NCBI GenBank assembly: GCA_032622095.1
Contig: CP136063.1
Span: 205,515,934 to 205,579,933 of the forward strand
Origin: Siphonodentalium dalli
Lineage: Eukaryota; Mollusca; Scaphopoda; Gadilida; Siphonodentaliidae
DNA length: 64,000 nucleotides
Direction of reading: 5' to 3'
Shown: in pieces, positions 62,222 through 64,000 of the stretch
How the letters are laid out: each line of letters begins with the position of its first letter
How positions within the stretch are numbered: the first letter of the stretch is position 1
Position numbers and translations under genes: made by a program
The notes under the pieces: generated by a model
What the model was told of the DNA's origin: nothing
Databases searched by the model: none
What the model saw: the letters and a program-made list of their open reading frames with translations, nothing else

Positions 62222-62621
62222 ATAACCCTTTACCCAACAGAACGGCCCTGTGCCAATGCATTCTCTTATATATGCGAGTCGACCATAGGTCGCCTCGCAT
62301 ATATAAGAGAATGCATTGGCTTAACACATTACAAATTATAAAATTGTTAAAGAATGTAAGAAAAAATGGTAAAAAGTGTTAAAAAAAAGATTTTTTTAGG
62401 CCAATGTATTCTCTTATATATGCGAGGCGACCTATGGTCGACTCGCATATATAAGAGAATGCATTGGCACAGGGCATAAATGTAACTATCACAATGTGGT
62501 CAAGGAGCCGGTTCCAATGATATCCATATTTGTATGGTTCTATTGAGACAGACCGAAGATATTTTAGGCTGTTGAAGCTTTATTTGGCCGGTTTTGGCCG
62601 GTTTGTTGGGTAAAGGGTTAA
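62222..62621. mobile_element. 400-bp TTAA-bounded MITE with two 69-bp palindromes
   Basis: The ends AACCCTTTACCCAACA and TGTTGGGTAAAGGGTT are inverted; the right TTAA is intact (62618-62621), the left reads ATAA. Palindromes at 62252-62320 and 62400-62468 are inverted copies of each other, so the element is an inverted repeat of palindromes. piggyBac-type termini; no ORF. Confidence 0.85.
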
Positions 62622-63835
62622 GAGACCTGAGTCTAACAATATTGACAATACCGATGAGATTTGTTGAATGATCACTACCCAGCTGTGTCGCCAGATACAA
62701 GGCTATGTACCACGTAATTACTGGGGGTGGAGGGGGGGGGGGGCTGTTTAATGATACAAGTGCATAAGCCAAAATTAAACACATTGATATTATGTAAAAC
62801 TGTTAAGACTACTTTCCAATTGGAGAGATACTAGTAACTCATGACTAATTTATAGGCCTACTTACAAATGTTAATTACAAAATATTTTCCTAATAGTAAT
62901 AATTTAAAGCAAGCAACTGAAAAAGCACATGGAACTTCATAGATAGCAAATATATAATATGGGAAAGGCTATTATGCCGCTAATGGCATAATAAGGTCTT
63001 TGCCCACTAGCGGCAGAATAACCAGCTATACTATTCTGCCGCAAAGTGACATCATAAATTTTGCACTTCTTACAGAATGACGCATGAAACAATGACATTG
63101 TGCATCTGGTTTGGGTGTTTTTGGCCCTGCTTTTGCCTGAGACTGCAGTTTTCAATCTCAAATTACTAAATTGTGTTAAGATAGGGGAACCCACCCCCAC
63201 CCCACATCCAGGGCCACCCCACATCTATGATCATGTACACCTATAAATCGGCTTGTAGGCTATTATTCTAAAACATAATCAGTATAATTTGTTATATAGA
63301 CATATAGCCTGACCTACGTGTATCATGTGTCTACACTTGTCAGTGAATAAAGTGCGTTCAATGTTATCTATTATAGGCATATAATTCCCTCGTATATACA
63401 GTTAGACAAGAGCGTGAATTATTTATCTGCGAACTTTGTGAATCCAGCTAAAACTGCTTTTACTCATATTAGCTGCCTTCAGACTCCGGTTTTCGCACAT
63501 TGGTCACAATCATTTCAATAGGCCTTAATTCGTTGTCATATTACGTTGGACAAAAATATTGTATAAACATCACATTAGGCCTATACATTGGATTTTATTA
63601 CAAAGGCTATTGCTTTATTTAAACCCATGAATAATAGTTTACACAGTTACACACTTAACAATAAAATGAGTAGGCTTATATGGTCTAAATCATTACCAAT
63701 AAATAATTTTAAATAATCTAAATAATCCTTATAACCAGAGGGTGTGAAATGTCCAGCCGCTCCAGGTATGAAATTTATGCTCATAGTACGTAATGTGTAG
63801 ACACCAATCAAGAGTTAAAGCTTTGTAGTCACCAG
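62622..63835. other. Intergenic DNA without recognised gene
   Basis: AT-rich. Contains a G-run at about 62732-62742 and a small inverted repeat at 63009-63042 (GCGGCAGAATA...TATTCTGCCGC). No gene seen. Confidence 0.35.
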
Positions 63836-64000
63836 TTAACCCTTTACCCAACAGAACGACCCTGTGCCAATGCATTCTCTTATATATGCGAGTCGACCAT
63901 TATAGGTCGCCTCGCATATATAAGAGAATGCATTGGCTTAACACATTAAATATTATAAAATTGTTAAAGAATGTAAGAAAAAATGGTAAAAAAAGATTTT
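63836..64000. mobile_element. Second copy of the palindromic TTAA MITE, cut by window end
   Basis: TTAACCCTTTACCCAACAG with intact TTAA (63836-63839), then the first palindrome with a 2-bp insertion in its centre (ACCATTATAGGT), then AATTATAAAAxTTGTTAAAGAATG-type sequence as in the copy at 62222. Runs off the window. Confidence 0.85.

Overview
This window looks like TE-rich nuclear DNA from a marine invertebrate animal. The base composition is AT-rich, there are no bacterial-style operons, and splice-like signals are present. One long exon encodes a B-box/coiled-coil/beta-propeller (TRIM-NHL-like) protein of the kind expanded in molluscs, lancelets and echinoderms. Repeat styles (CCGT/CTGT-headed tandem-repeat elements, TTAA-bounded MITEs, CR1-like LINEs) fit a lophotrochozoan or basal deuterostome. 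The phylum cannot be fixed from sequence alone.

Layout. 1.5-4.7 kb: decayed plus-strand LINE. 6.8-7.2 kb: foldback element. 8.4-13.2 kb: nearly intact Ty3/gypsy LTR retrotransposon with 162-bp LTRs and one frameshift in reverse transcriptase. 13.3-14.8 kb: the only convincing host gene, on the minus strand. 16.4-19.2 kb: minus-strand LINE split by a 1.5-kb inverted-repeat element that carries 26 copies of a 16-bp palindrome at about 20-bp spacing. 19.2-22.9 kb: plus-strand LINE with an open frame of more than 1,000 codons. 23.9-29.6 kb: degenerate tandem repeats, hairpins and a segment bounded by perfect 46-bp inverted repeats. 30.4-30.9 kb: LINE remnant. 33.3-34.1 kb: hAT-like MITE with 8-bp target duplication. 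35.06-39.5 kb: nearly complete minus-strand CR1-like LINE whose ORF1 resembles an SGNH esterase and whose ORF2 starts with a hydrophobic stretch, a degenerate 2A-like motif and a PHD finger.

43-64 kb: a dense mosaic of MITEs. It holds a Tc1/mariner-like palindromic family (three copies), a two-hairpin hAT-like family (four copies here plus one at 7.7 kb), several TTAA-bounded piggyBac-like families, and three elements that combine a tetranucleotide head with internal tandem repeats. It also has a second array of 21-bp partly palindromic units. A decayed C2H2 zinc-finger remnant and two possible first exons are the only other host-gene-like signals.

How the parts relate. Most genes here are transposon genes: endonuclease plus reverse transcriptase for target-primed LINE copying; gag, protease, RT, RNase H and integrase for the LTR element. 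The MITEs carry no proteins and must use transposases encoded elsewhere. The TRIM-like gene ends 123 bp from the LTR retrotransposon, so its 3' end may be affected by it.
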